Source: Methanolinea sp. UBA275 (GTDB lineage Archaea; Halobacteriota; Methanomicrobia; Methanomicrobiales; Methanospirillaceae). From it: 22,105 nt of DNA. This document shows positions 7,192 to 15,042 of this stretch, piece after piece. Made by a program: the position numbers and the translations under genes. The notes below the pieces were generated by a model. That model did no database searches. It had not been told where the DNA came from and saw only the letters and a list, made by a program, of their open reading frames with translations. The stretch is taken from positions 1 through 22,105 of the forward strand of contig DAWU01000056.1 of NCBI GenBank assembly GCA_002506105.1. The letters are read 5' to 3'. The number at the start of each line of letters is the position of its first letter. Positions within the stretch are counted from its first letter, which is position 1.

Positions 7192-7223
7192 GGTTATAAA
7201 ATAACCGATAGTTATAAAATAAC
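7192..7223 (+). promoter_or_regulatory. Two tandem palindromes containing TATA elements
   Basis: GGTTATAAAATAACC (7192-7206) and GTTATAAAATAAC (7211-7223) are both perfect palindromes with a three-base centre. They share a 13-base core, with centres 18 bp apart. Each core contains TTATAAAA, a near-ideal archaeal TATA box. A protein binding the palindrome would exclude TBP. The nearest clear gene on this strand starts at 7486, implying a leader of about 240 bases, unless the short frame at 7239 or 7297 is used. Confidence 0.6.
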
Positions 7224-7296
7224 TAAAAGTCAATCAAATGGGTGACACTGCCAAGAGTAGAAACCGCCAACCGGGATCTATCCCATAGAACCAGAC

Positions 7297-7470
7297 ATGG
7301 GAATCCCCAAAAAAGAATGTGAGAGAAGGACGGCAGAGGGCAGATGCAATCCGGTCAGTGCATGCAGGATATTCGGTTGGTGGAGTCAGATGAGAGCCAG
7401 GGAAATGGATGTGGCGTTCACCTGCCGGGACCACGAACGCGGGATATCCCGAGAATTGTTCGAGAAATAG
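7297..7470 (+). CDS. Doubtful 57-residue ORF ending in TAG, in frame with the next gene
   Basis: An ATG at 7297 opens a 57-codon frame rich in Arg and Cys, including REMDVAFTCRD and HERGISRELFEK, ending in TAG at 7468-7470. The ends of that stretch faintly recall small DUF1059-like proteins with the middle missing, which is speculative. The frame continues after the TAG for five codons straight into the ATG of the PNPOx-like gene at 7486. An inverted repeat TCCCAT/ATGGGA (7281-7302) overlaps its start. It may be leader RNA, a decayed gene or a small real gene. Confidence 0.2.
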   Translation: MGIPKKECERRTAEGRCNPVSACRIFGWWSQMRAREMDVAFTCRDHERGISRELFEK

Positions 7471-7485
7471 TGGGAGAATGGTATC

Positions 7486-7884
7486 ATGGTCATACTTACA
7501 CAGGAAATCAAAGAATCGCTCCAGGGAACGAAGACTGTGTTCCTTGCAACATCATCACAGGGACGTGTTCCCAATGTGGTTCCCATCGCGGCGATGAAGA
7601 GTCTGGACGACGGGACGATCCTCATCTCGGATCAGTTCTTCAACAAGACGCTGCAGAACATGAGGGAGAATCCGAAGATCGCGCTCTCGTGGTGGGGGGA
7701 GAAAGGCGGTTTCCAGATCAAGGGGACAGTCACCATCCACACGGATGACGAGATCTTCCGGCAGGACGTCGCCTTGATGAAGGAGACCTGGCCTGCATTT
7801 GTGCCCAAGTCTGCGGTGATCGTGAAGATCACCGATGTCTATGCCGTAAAACCGGGACCCGAGCCGGGGAAGAAGATCCTCTGA
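7486..7884 (+). CDS. Pyridoxamine 5'-phosphate oxidase-like flavin-binding protein
   Basis: The 132-residue protein matches the short PNPOx-like split-barrel family: EIKESLQGTKTVFLATSSQGRVPNVVPIAA forms the first strands, followed by DGTILISDQFFNKTLQNMRENPKIALSWW and the closing barrel strand IVKITDVYAV. These proteins bind FMN (in some archaeal and actinobacterial relatives F420) as dimers and reduce small molecules or act as flavin carriers; the substrate is not predictable here. The ATG at 7486 has GGGAG nine bases upstream. It heads a run of redox-related plus-strand genes, but 150 bases and new TATA elements separate it from the next, so it is probably a separate transcript. Confidence 0.82.
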   Translation: MVILTQEIKESLQGTKTVFLATSSQGRVPNVVPIAAMKSLDDGTILISDQFFNKTLQNMRENPKIALSWWGEKGGFQIKGTVTIHTDDEIFRQDVALMKETWPAFVPKSAVIVKITDVYAVKPGPEPGKKIL

Positions 7885-7909
7885 TACAAGGGGAACCGGC
7901 CTTGGTGCA

Positions 7910-7923
7910 GGGATAAATATCCC
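7910..7923 (+). promoter_or_regulatory. Palindromic TATA element before the EFR1 gene
   Basis: GGGATAAATATCCC is a perfect palindrome (arms GGGATA/TATCCC) that includes the TATA-like ATAAATAT. A second TATA-like GGGATAAAAC lies at 7977-7986, closer to the gene at 8035. A related CGGGATATCCCG lies at 7440-7451 before the PNPOx-like gene, so a shared operator is conceivable, though GATATC-type words are common in this GC-rich DNA. Confidence 0.4.
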
Positions 7924-8034
7924 GCATTCACCCGGTCTCCGGTGCTTCACTATCATGAGAGCAAGGTGTGAACAAGGGATAAAACGCAGTGAAGGGAAGG
8001 GAATCAACCAGGGAGCTTTTGGGGAGAACCTCAC

Positions 8035-8835
8035 ATGAACATCGAATCAGTCACACTGGTATATTTTTCGCCGACAGGGACCACCCAGGCCGTGGTCCAG
8101 GCAATTGCACAGGGAATCAACCACGACATCGTAAAAGAGGTGGACATTACCCGGCCGGCTGCACGGGTCACGCCGTTCGAGACCTCGGAGAAGGAATTGC
8201 TCATCGTGGGTGTGCCGGTGTACATGGGAAGGGTGCCGGCACTTCTGACCGACTGGCTGCACGCGATCAGGGCCCATAACACCCCTGCGGTCTGCGTGGT
8301 CGTGTATGGCAACCGGACGTATGAGGATGCACTCCTCGAACTCGCAGATATCCTCGCGAAGGACGGATGCATCCCCATCGCCGGCGGAGCCTGGATCGGG
8401 GAGCATTCCTTCTCGACCGATGAGACTCCCACAGCACAAGGCCGCCCGGATGAGAACGACTTGCTCCTCGCAGAGGCATTCGGGCTGAAAATTCGCGAAA
8501 GGCTTGCCATCATGTCCCCGGGTGAGCGGATCGCTCCCCCTGCTATCCCCGGCTGCCGTCCCTACCGGGGGGATGCAAGGTTGTGGACCGTTGATTTCAT
8601 CGAAGTGAGTGATGCCTGCATCCAGTGCGGGATCTGTGCGGAGGTGTGCCCCGTGGGGGCAGTCGACCCGGACCACAGCGACGTGATCGACACAAAGAAA
8701 TGCATTACATGCTGCGCCTGCATCAGGAACTGCCCGGAACAGGCGAGATCGATGAAACCGGGCCTTGTCAGGGACGCGTCGGTACGGCTGCATACCCTGT
8801 ATCGTGAGCGAAAGGAACCGGAGTACTTCCTGTGA
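8035..8835 (+). CDS. EFR1 family protein: flavodoxin domain plus two [4Fe-4S] clusters
   Basis: Residues 1-170 are a flavodoxin-like domain with an FMN phosphate loop SPTGTTQ (12-18) and GVPVYMGRVP (59-68). Residues 190-240 hold two ferredoxin motifs: C195-x2-C198-x2-C201-x3-C205-P and C223-x2-C226-x2-C229-x3-C233-P. The 266-residue length is standard for the EFR1 group common in methanogens and clostridia. It should transfer electrons between FMN and iron-sulfur centres in the cytoplasm; partners are unknown. The ATG has GGGGAG about six bases upstream. NudC follows 48 bases later on the same strand, so they may be cotranscribed. Confidence 0.88.
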   Translation: MNIESVTLVYFSPTGTTQAVVQAIAQGINHDIVKEVDITRPAARVTPFETSEKELLIVGVPVYMGRVPALLTDWLHAIRAHNTPAVCVVVYGNRTYEDALLELADILAKDGCIPIAGGAWIGEHSFSTDETPTAQGRPDENDLLLAEAFGLKIRERLAIMSPGERIAPPAIPGCRPYRGDARLWTVDFIEVSDACIQCGICAEVCPVGAVDPDHSDVIDTKKCITCCACIRNCPEQARSMKPGLVRDASVRLHTLYRERKEPEYFL

Positions 8836-8883
8836 TGAACACAACATGTCGGGCACAGAAGAGTTCATCCTAGGATACCTCGC

Positions 8884-9738
8884 ATGAGAGATAACATGGA
8901 GCACCACCCGTTCTATGCAGTCCGGCCTCTCCTCCCGGTCTATCCGGAACCGGAGGACATCCCCTCAGCACAGAGACGCTTGATCCTGGTCAAGGGAAAT
9001 GCTGTTGTGTTCCAGGCCGATCCGGCACCCGGCACTGTCCTCATGGGAGATCCGCTTCCCGCAGGTCTTGCGTCCGGTGCACCGGTGTACCTGGGCACCT
9101 GCGATACCCAGGTCTTCCATGCAGTCGAAGTCGCTCCCCATGCCACGCTCCCGGAAGGCTGGCAGACCTTGCCGGTCAGGGAACTGCATGGACTGGTACC
9201 GGACACCGACATGGCATATGCCGCATATGCTGTCCGGATCCTCGACTTTGAGCGGTCACATACCTTCTGCGGCAGGTGCGGGGGAACAACCCGGCCGTCC
9301 ACGACAGAGCGGGCACGGATCTGCACGGCCTGCAGCCGAACCCTCTATCCCCGGATATCCCCGGCCATCATCGTGCTCGTGAAGAAGGGGGATGAGGTCC
9401 TGCTCGCCCGGTCCCCACGCTTCACGCCGGGGACCTATTCGGTCCTCGCCGGCTTCAACGAACCCGGGGAGAACCTCGAGCAGACCGTCCACCGCGAAGT
9501 CGCGGAGGAAGTCGGAATCGCGGTAAAAAACCTCCGGTACTTCGGGAGCGAGCCCTGGCCGTTTCCCGACTCGCTCATGATCGGCTTTGTCGCGGACTAT
9601 GCAGGAGGAGCAATCCGGGTGGACCCTCATGAGATCGAAGATGCCCTATGGTTCTCCCGCGACCGCCTGCCCCCCACCCCCTCGAAGACGAGCATCTCGC
9701 GGGCACTGATCGACGCCTGGATCAGGAGGGAGATCTGA
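8884..9738 (+). CDS. nudC: NADH pyrophosphatase / NAD-cap hydrolase, NudC-type Nudix enzyme
   Basis: The 284-residue protein shows the complete NudC layout: an N-terminal NUDIX-like domain, a zinc ribbon with C129/C132 and C147/C150, the Nudix box G190-x5-E196-x7-R204-E205-V-x-E208-E209-V-G211, and the diagnostic motif SEPWPFPDS (222-230), canonical SQPWPFPxS. It cleaves NADH to NMNH and AMP, and in bacteria removes NAD caps from RNA; which role applies here is unknown. The Gln-to-Glu change in SQPW is small but noticeable. ATGs at 8884 and 8896 are both possible. It follows the EFR1 gene and precedes a TetR regulator. Confidence 0.92.
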   Translation: MRDNMEHHPFYAVRPLLPVYPEPEDIPSAQRRLILVKGNAVVFQADPAPGTVLMGDPLPAGLASGAPVYLGTCDTQVFHAVEVAPHATLPEGWQTLPVRELHGLVPDTDMAYAAYAVRILDFERSHTFCGRCGGTTRPSTTERARICTACSRTLYPRISPAIIVLVKKGDEVLLARSPRFTPGTYSVLAGFNEPGENLEQTVHREVAEEVGIAVKNLRYFGSEPWPFPDSLMIGFVADYAGGAIRVDPHEIEDALWFSRDRLPPTPSKTSISRALIDAWIRREI

Positions 9739-9838
9739 ATCATGACGCACCGGTCCCTTTCCGCACCCCCGGGTGAGGATGAGTGCCTGCACAGAACGAA
9801 CCGTGATTCACAGGATAGGGATTCGCGAGTGTGAACGA

Positions 9839-10561
9839 ATGGGAATCTCAGAAAGAAGGCAACGGGAGAAGGAACGGCGAAAGAATGAGATCATCGATGC
9901 CGCCGAGCGGCTCTTCTTCTCCCGCCGGTACGAGGAGGTCTCGATGGATGACATCGCCCGTGAGGTCGAACTGAACAAGGCGACCCTCTACCTCTATGTG
10001 GAGAGCAAGGAAGCGCTCTTTGCCACAATCGTGCTCCGCGGTGTCCGGATCATGGAAGAGAAGTTTTCGGAGTGCATGGACCAGCAGGTCACAGGGATTG
10101 CAAAGGTTGCCCAGATGGGCCGGGCATATTCCCGGTTCTCGGAAGAATACCCTGAGTATCTCCGGCTCATCCACTTCTACGGGTCCGAACGATTCTCGGG
10201 GGAGAACCCGTATACCGCGGAGATTGGAAAGGGGTACGGCACCTGCCGTGCGATCCTCCAGGAGGCGATCCGGGAGGGCATCGAGGACGGGACGATCCGG
10301 GCCGATCTCGATCCGTTCCTGGCCTCGATGTACTGCATGATCTCCTTCATGAGGATCCTCTCCCTGGAACACAAGTGGACACTCGTGATCGAAGGGGAGG
10401 GATTCTCCTGCGGGCAGTTCACGGATGCATTCTTCCGGTTCATTGCTCCCGCTCTCTCTTCAGAGGGGAATCCCGCTGCCATGGATGACCTCGGGGCTCC
10501 ACGAACCCGAACCCCAGAGAACATTCCACTCTCGCCGCGGAAGAAAAAAGGAAAAAAGTGA
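9839..10561 (+). CDS. TetR/AcrR family transcriptional regulator
   Basis: The protein is 240 residues from the ATG at 9839. The frame is open to an ATG at 9773, but the extra 22 residues are not TetR-like. Residues 12-60 are the DNA-binding domain, ending in the family signature: IIDAAERLFFSRRYEEVSMD, then DIAREVELNKATLYLYVESK. The C-terminal two-thirds are a helical ligand and dimerisation domain. The last 30 residues form a disordered, basic tail ending KKKGKK, longer than usual. It probably represses itself and perhaps the redox genes upstream; palindromes at 7440, 7910 and 8867 are candidate operators. Its ligand is unknown. Confidence 0.85.
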   Translation: MGISERRQREKERRKNEIIDAAERLFFSRRYEEVSMDDIAREVELNKATLYLYVESKEALFATIVLRGVRIMEEKFSECMDQQVTGIAKVAQMGRAYSRFSEEYPEYLRLIHFYGSERFSGENPYTAEIGKGYGTCRAILQEAIREGIEDGTIRADLDPFLASMYCMISFMRILSLEHKWTLVIEGEGFSCGQFTDAFFRFIAPALSSEGNPAAMDDLGAPRTRTPENIPLSPRKKKGKK

Positions 10562-10570
10562 GTGTGTGCG

Positions 10571-11071
10571 TTATGGGGAGATCCGGACGCCGTTCCAGAA
10601 GTTGGGCGTGGTGGCAAGCTCGCTCTGGTTCTCGGCATGCACCCAGCGGCCGGTAAACGAGTTCCCGTCCGCGGATAAGACAAAGGTGAGATACCCGATG
10701 TCATCGTCGCTGTCATAATAGGTCCCGACAATGGTGTTTCCCGCAACCGTGGCATTGAGACGCCCGGCAAAGGTGCCCTCATCGGGATAGGTGAAGAGGT
10801 AGTCCCCAAACACCTCAGAACCATTCTGGGTGAATGTGACCACCGAGTGGGTCTGGTTGCCATCAATTTCACGCCAGGTCGTGTTCCAGATCCCGGCCCA
10901 TGAGGGGATCACAGGAGTCGTGGTCGTGGTCACCTGAGGGGAAGACGCCGCTGGAGGTGCGGTCGTGGTAGAGGGAGTTGCCGTGGTCGCAGGAGAGGGA
11001 GTCGTGCAGCCGGATGCGATCAGCATGATGCAGAGGATGCATCCCAGGAGAAGTACGTAGGATTTTTGCAT
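10571..11071 (-). CDS. Small lipoprotein with T/P-rich linker and beta domain
   Basis: From the ATG at 11071 the protein is 166 residues. It has a signal peptide with lipobox LIASGC, then about 35 residues of Thr/Pro/Ala linker, then a beta-rich domain (WAGIWNTTWREIDG...VTFTQNGSEVFGDY...SADGNSFTGRW). This type of domain is frequent in secreted proteins of methanogens and resembles small barrel-like lipoproteins; no enzymatic motif is visible. It should be anchored outside the cell membrane. A TTG at 11098 is in frame, but the ATG gives a proper signal peptide. A TATA-like TTAATACC on the minus strand lies near 11102-11109. It is convergent with the TetR gene, only nine bases separating the stops. 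Confidence 0.75.
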   Translation of the reverse strand: MQKSYVLLLGCILCIMLIASGCTTPSPATTATPSTTTAPPAASSPQVTTTTTPVIPSWAGIWNTTWREIDGNQTHSVVTFTQNGSEVFGDYLFTYPDEGTFAGRLNATVAGNTIVGTYYDSDDDIGYLTFVLSADGNSFTGRWVHAENQSELATTPNFWNGVRISP

Positions 11072-11158
11072 AGGATCAATCCCAACAGTTCTTACCAATT
11101 GGTATTAATCCTGCTGAAATGTGGATGGATGGAATCTCACGATCAGCACTCCTTCCCT

Positions 11159-11198
11159 GTTCACTGAACGTGTGAACGATCTTGTTCGCTGTTGCGAA
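11159..11198. repeat. Two adjacent hairpins in a divergent promoter region
   Basis: GTTCAC (11159-11164) pairs with GTGAAC (11172-11177), and TTCGC (11185-11189) with GCGAA (11194-11198). They lie in the 190-base gap between the divergent lipoprotein and nucleotidyltransferase genes. For the latter, a T-rich TATA-like stretch at 11230-11240 would give a leaderless start at 11262. The hairpins are candidate operator sites for its HTH domain, but they do not resemble the repeats at 2955-3020. Confidence 0.4.
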
Positions 11199-11261
11199 TT
11201 ACCCGCTCCTGACACCCCGTAACGATAATCTTTTTGTATCAATTGATTATATTTTATTATC

Positions 11262-11825
11262 ATGCTTGAGATGCTCATCCCCTCACAGACCCGTGTGAAG
11301 CTGCTCACGCTCTTTCTCTTAAATCCAGGAAGATCGTATTATATCCGGGAGATCGAGCGGATGACCGGGGAGCATTACGCTGCTATTCATAGTGAATTGA
11401 CAAATCTTGAATCCTTTGGACTTCTCTCGAAGGTCAGGAAAGGAAAACAGATCTATTTTTCCGTGAACCAGAATCACTCCCTGTACCACGAACTCCAGAA
11501 GATCGTCCTGAAGACCGAAGGGATTGTAAGGATCTTAAAAGACGAGATCCGGGACCTGAAAGGACTATCCTGCCTCTTCATCTACGGGTCATTTGCTGCG
11601 GGGACAGCAGGGGAAGAGAGTGATATCGATCTCTTCATTGTCGGCGAGGTGGATGAAGGGAAGATCATCCCTGCAGTGCATGCGGCCGAGCAGATCCTCC
11701 AGCGGGAGATCAACTACACCCTCATGAGCACCTCCGAATACAGGGAAAGGCAGCAGAAGAAGGATCCCTTCGTGATGAATGTATTGAGAGAACCCCGGGT
11801 GATTTTGGAGGGATGCCATGATTGA
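11262..11825 (+). CDS. HTH-nucleotidyltransferase (MNT-type antitoxin), second locus
   Basis: The 187-residue protein has the same layout as the one at 3066: a winged HTH over residues 8-70 (SYYIREIERMTGEHYAAIHS, then ELTNLESFGLLSKV) followed by a minimal nucleotidyltransferase with G109-S110 and S120-D121-I-D123. Sequence identity to the first locus appears low outside these motifs, so the two are distant relatives rather than a recent duplication. The expected role is to neutralise the HEPN protein encoded directly downstream and to autoregulate the operon. The ATG at 11262 follows a very AT-rich stretch, with a TATA-like element about 25 bases upstream and no Shine-Dalgarno site. The stop overlaps the next start by eight bases. 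Confidence 0.83.
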   Translation: MLEMLIPSQTRVKLLTLFLLNPGRSYYIREIERMTGEHYAAIHSELTNLESFGLLSKVRKGKQIYFSVNQNHSLYHELQKIVLKTEGIVRILKDEIRDLKGLSCLFIYGSFAAGTAGEESDIDLFIVGEVDEGKIIPAVHAAEQILQREINYTLMSTSEYRERQQKKDPFVMNVLREPRVILEGCHD

Positions 11826-12234
11826 GGATCTCGAACGGGATGGACTGATCAGTCCCCTCGCACTCGATCCCCGAAGGGTGAATGATGCCCTGGGGCTTGC
11901 TCGCCGGGATCTGGGAGTTGCCAAAACCCTCCTTTCATCGAGCCATGATTGGGCATATACGGTTGCCTACAATGCAATCCTCCAGGCTGGCAGGGCGCTC
12001 ATGTTCTCGAAAGGCTATCGGCCTGTTGGGGCGAACCAGCACCTTTCGGTGGTCCGTTTCTGCGATCAATTCCTCTCCCGGGAGGATGCACTCTGGTTTG
12101 ACCGGATGCGGAGGAAACGGCACCAGTCGGTCTATGACAGTGCAGGTGCAGTATCTGAACGCGAAGCAGAGAATGCGGTGAAAAAGGCGGAGGGTGTCGT
12201 ACAAGCAATTGAAGCCCTCGTACAGGGAGGTTAA
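11818..12234 (+). CDS. HEPN-domain protein (toxin partner), intact
   Basis: The 138-residue all-helical protein begins at an ATG overlapping the antitoxin stop. Typical HEPN segments are seen: DALGLARRDLGVAKTLLSSS, DWAYTVAYNAILQAGRALMF, and FDRMRRKRHQSVYDSAG near residue 100. The last contains an Arg and His spaced as in the RNase motif (R-x5-H) and a downstream Tyr, the residue type AMPylated in studied MNT/HEPN pairs. It probably cuts RNA when not held in check by the upstream nucleotidyltransferase. It is the same size as the full frame of the damaged homologue at 3589-4035, which supports joining that frame across its TAG. Confidence 0.83.
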   Translation: MIEDLERDGLISPLALDPRRVNDALGLARRDLGVAKTLLSSSHDWAYTVAYNAILQAGRALMFSKGYRPVGANQHLSVVRFCDQFLSREDALWFDRMRRKRHQSVYDSAGAVSEREAENAVKKAEGVVQAIEALVQGG

Positions 12235-12562
12235 ATGTTCGCGAATTGGTCATATGGCGGTTCACCGCAGAGAGCATGATGCCAGAACGCCGAGTACAAC
12301 CATAAAGAGCTGACAAGGGCTTTCCCGATGGGAATCCTCCACAAGATGATGAAGCACTCAGCGAGTTTCCTTAAAGGAATCCTGGAGGGAAAGAGGTGTT
12401 CTGTCATTCACAAGAAATCCTGTAGGAACTGACAGATTCACATATGCGAAACAATGTCATTGCGTATCCGGCACCGGGATGGAGATGCAATCCGATACAT
12501 TAAAAAATATTACTCCTGTAAAGAAATGGGATTAACATTGAATAGCAGGGATTGATAGGAGG
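12235..12562. other. 328-base intergenic region without a convincing gene
   Basis: I find no ORF with protein-like composition on either strand. Bases near 12258-12310 (CACCGCAGAGAGC...CCAGAACGCCGAG) vaguely resemble dispersed ACCGCAGAG-type repeats seen in many prokaryotic genomes, too degenerate to claim. An AT-rich stretch at 12499-12512 is a possible TATA for the kinase downstream. Confidence 0.4.
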
Positions 12563-14833
12563 ATGAAAGACACCTACAGGAAGCAACCGTTCTCCTATCT
12601 CCTGATGGGAATTCTTTTTTTCATCATCGTATCTGTTGTCCTCGCCGCCATCTGGATCAATTATGATACCTCAAGAGCCACCACGCAGGCGAATGCGGAA
12701 CGGCTCAAAGTCATCACCGAATCGCATATCGACAACTCGTTCAGGATGATCGACACCGGCCTCAAGATCTACGACAATACCTACAACGAAGACATGAAAG
12801 AAGCGTTCATACCTGTCATGGATGCATATACCCGGAGCGATGGAGACCCCTCGACCATGGACTTGTTGTCCCTGAAACAGGAGATCGGGGGAATGGACAT
12901 CTTTATCATCAATAACCAGTGTGTTGTTGAATATACTTCTTTGCCGAGGGACCTTAACCTAGATTTCGCGGTTATTTACCCTGATTTCTGCGAGTATCTC
13001 CATCTCATCTGGAACACGTCGGGGTTCTACCCGGACCGTGTCGTGATGGAATGGTTCAACGGAACAATGACCAAGTACGCGATGATGCCGACGCCCGATC
13101 ATCACTATATTATTGAGCTTGGAATCGAAGCAGAGCAGTTCACGGGTGAGCGGATGCAGCTCCAGTACAGCAACGTTATAGACGAGGTCCAGGCATTCAA
13201 TCCCTATATCGACGACGTCCTCGTGTACCAGAAACAGAAACGACTCGTCTACAACGCGAGTTATATCCCGTCCCCAGAGGATTCCGCCATGCTCGAATAC
13301 CTCTTATGGGAGAACCGGACCTCCCAAGTGGTGAAGGAGAGAGATCCGGACAGGACTATCGTGTGGCAGGTTATCGACCTCCGCGATCCCGCGTATGGTG
13401 CTGACATGAGTCTCTTTGCCAAGATCACCTACGATGACGAGATGCTCGAACAGGAATTGAACCATATCGCCCTCATTCACGGGTTTGCAGCGATCCTCGT
13501 CATCCTGCTCGGCGGGCTCATCGCCATCATGATCTCGCGGAAGATCTCGGGCCCAATCGAGAATCTCGTCGATGACGTGAACACCATTGCCGGCGGAGAA
13601 CTCGATCACGCGATACGACCGGTCCACAGTCTCGAGTTCTCCACGCTCTCCGCGAGCATCCAGGTCATGGTCGACCGGCTGAAAGAGGAGATCCGGAAGT
13701 GCCAGGTGAACGAGGAGCGGTTCACGGACCTCGTGAACCTCCTTCCACAGGGTGTCTTCGAGACCGATCGTAAGGGGACTGTCACGTTCGCCAATCCGCA
13801 TGCGTACGAGGTCTTTGGCTATACTCCCGGGGATATTACCGAGGGATTTTCGATATTCAAAGTAATCGCCCCTGATGACATGGAGCGTGCGAGGGCGGTA
13901 TTCACTACAATTCTCGCAGGCGAAAAGACCAAGGGAACCGAATACCTGGGGCTCCGGAAGGACGGGAGCATGTTCCCCATCATGGTCCATACTTCCACGC
14001 GTACGGAAGACGGGATTGTCACCGGGATACGGGGAACACTCGTCGATATCACCCGGCTAAAACAGGTCGAGGCCGAGATCAGGGAACTGAACCTCGACCT
14101 GGAGCAGCGGATTGCGAATCGCACCGCCGAACTTGAATCTGCAAACCAGGAAATGGAGGCATTCACCTACTCTGTCTCCCATGACCTCCGGGCTCCCCTT
14201 CGTGCCATCGACGGATTCTCACACCTCCTGACCAGTACTGCCGGGACACGTCTTGACACCCAGGAGACGCATTGTATCGATGTGATCCGGCAGAACGTGC
14301 GGTTGATGGACGACCTGATCAACGGACTCCTTACCCTGTCCCGCATGGGCCGCCAGGAATTGAAACTCGAACCGGTGTCCCCGGAATCTCTGGTCAGGGA
14401 AGTGATCGCGGGGATCCTTGAGAGGGTTCCCGGACGGCACATCGCGATCATTGTCGGGACATTGCCGCCGTGCGTTGCCGACCGGGTGATGCTCCGGCAG
14501 GTATTTGCAAACCTCATCGACAATGCGGTGAAATACACCCGCCATACGAGCGAGGCCCGGATCGAGATCGGGGCATTCTCACGGGATTCCCGGATTGTGT
14601 ACTACGTCCGGGACAATGGCGTCGGGTTTGACATGGCCTATGCAGCGAAGGTCTTTGCGCCGTTCCAGCGATTGCACAAACCCGGAGACTACGAAGGCTC
14701 GGGGATCGGCCTTGCGATCGTGGACCGTATCATCCGGCGGCATGGAGGCGAGATCTGGGTCGAGAGCGAACCGGGGAAGGGATCTTCGTTTTATTTTACC
14801 GTCGGCGGCAGCCCCGGGGGATCTCTTTCCTGA
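12563..14833 (+). CDS. Membrane sensor histidine kinase (extracellular sensor-HAMP-PAS-HisKA-HATPase)
   Basis: The 756-residue kinase has a first membrane helix at about 12-33, a 270-residue extracellular domain with Cache/CHASE-like character, a second helix at about 308-326, HAMP to about 378, PAS at about 385-500, and a coiled coil (LKQVEAEIRELNLDLEQRIA). The HisKA H-box is FTYSVSHDLRAPLR with phospho-acceptor H540, and the ATPase domain has an N-box with N650 and N654, D684-N-G (DNGVGFD) and G712-S-G-I-G. It should autophosphorylate in response to an external ligand. No receiver-domain gene lies nearby, so it is an orphan here. AGGAGG directly abuts the ATG at 12563 with no spacer, too close for normal use; no better upstream start exists because of a TGA at 12539. 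Confidence 0.9.
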   Translation: MKDTYRKQPFSYLLMGILFFIIVSVVLAAIWINYDTSRATTQANAERLKVITESHIDNSFRMIDTGLKIYDNTYNEDMKEAFIPVMDAYTRSDGDPSTMDLLSLKQEIGGMDIFIINNQCVVEYTSLPRDLNLDFAVIYPDFCEYLHLIWNTSGFYPDRVVMEWFNGTMTKYAMMPTPDHHYIIELGIEAEQFTGERMQLQYSNVIDEVQAFNPYIDDVLVYQKQKRLVYNASYIPSPEDSAMLEYLLWENRTSQVVKERDPDRTIVWQVIDLRDPAYGADMSLFAKITYDDEMLEQELNHIALIHGFAAILVILLGGLIAIMISRKISGPIENLVDDVNTIAGGELDHAIRPVHSLEFSTLSASIQVMVDRLKEEIRKCQVNEERFTDLVNLLPQGVFETDRKGTVTFANPHAYEVFGYTPGDITEGFSIFKVIAPDDMERARAVFTTILAGEKTKGTEYLGLRKDGSMFPIMVHTSTRTEDGIVTGIRGTLVDITRLKQVEAEIRELNLDLEQRIANRTAELESANQEMEAFTYSVSHDLRAPLRAIDGFSHLLTSTAGTRLDTQETHCIDVIRQNVRLMDDLINGLLTLSRMGRQELKLEPVSPESLVREVIAGILERVPGRHIAIIVGTLPPCVADRVMLRQVFANLIDNAVKYTRHTSEARIEIGAFSRDSRIVYYVRDNGVGFDMAYAAKVFAPFQRLHKPGDYEGSGIGLAIVDRIIRRHGGEIWVESEPGKGSSFYFTVGGSPGGSLS

Positions 14834-14889
14834 CCGGTGCAGGTGTCAGGGAGATCCTCCATACCCGGGCCATCATTGTCGAATCCTGT

Positions 14890-15042
14890 TCACTGCCGGT
14901 AGAATCCTTCGTAGTACACGATCCACACCCCTTCATGTATGAGGATTTCTGTGACGAGAATCCCCATCATCCCTTCCCGGACCCAAGGATTCCCATCCAA
15001 GTATTCACAGGAGACCGGGGCGAAACGATGGCTGAGGAAACC
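14890..15042 (-). other. Protein-like minus-strand frame, probable gene remnant
   Basis: In the 359-base gap between the kinase and the C39/PKD gene, the minus strand is open from 15042 to a TGA at 14890-14892 and reads like real protein: HRFAPVSCEYLDGNPWVREG, then MMGILVTEILIHEGVWIVYY, ending EGFYRQ. No ATG precedes it after the upstream TGA, only an internal ATG pair, so the 5' end seems lost. A plus-strand 66-codon frame (14935-15135) overlaps it but looks less protein-like. The remaining gap holds only a TATA-like GTGTATATC near 15065-15073. Confidence 0.3.

Noticed and set aside
8047..8907. 286-codon minus-strand frame opposite the EFR1 gene
   Set aside because: It is antisense to a gene with two complete ferredoxin motifs; no recognisable motif of its own.
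12258..12310. Degenerate copy of an ACCGCAGAG-type dispersed repeat
   Set aside because: The resemblance is too loose to support without a genome-wide comparison.
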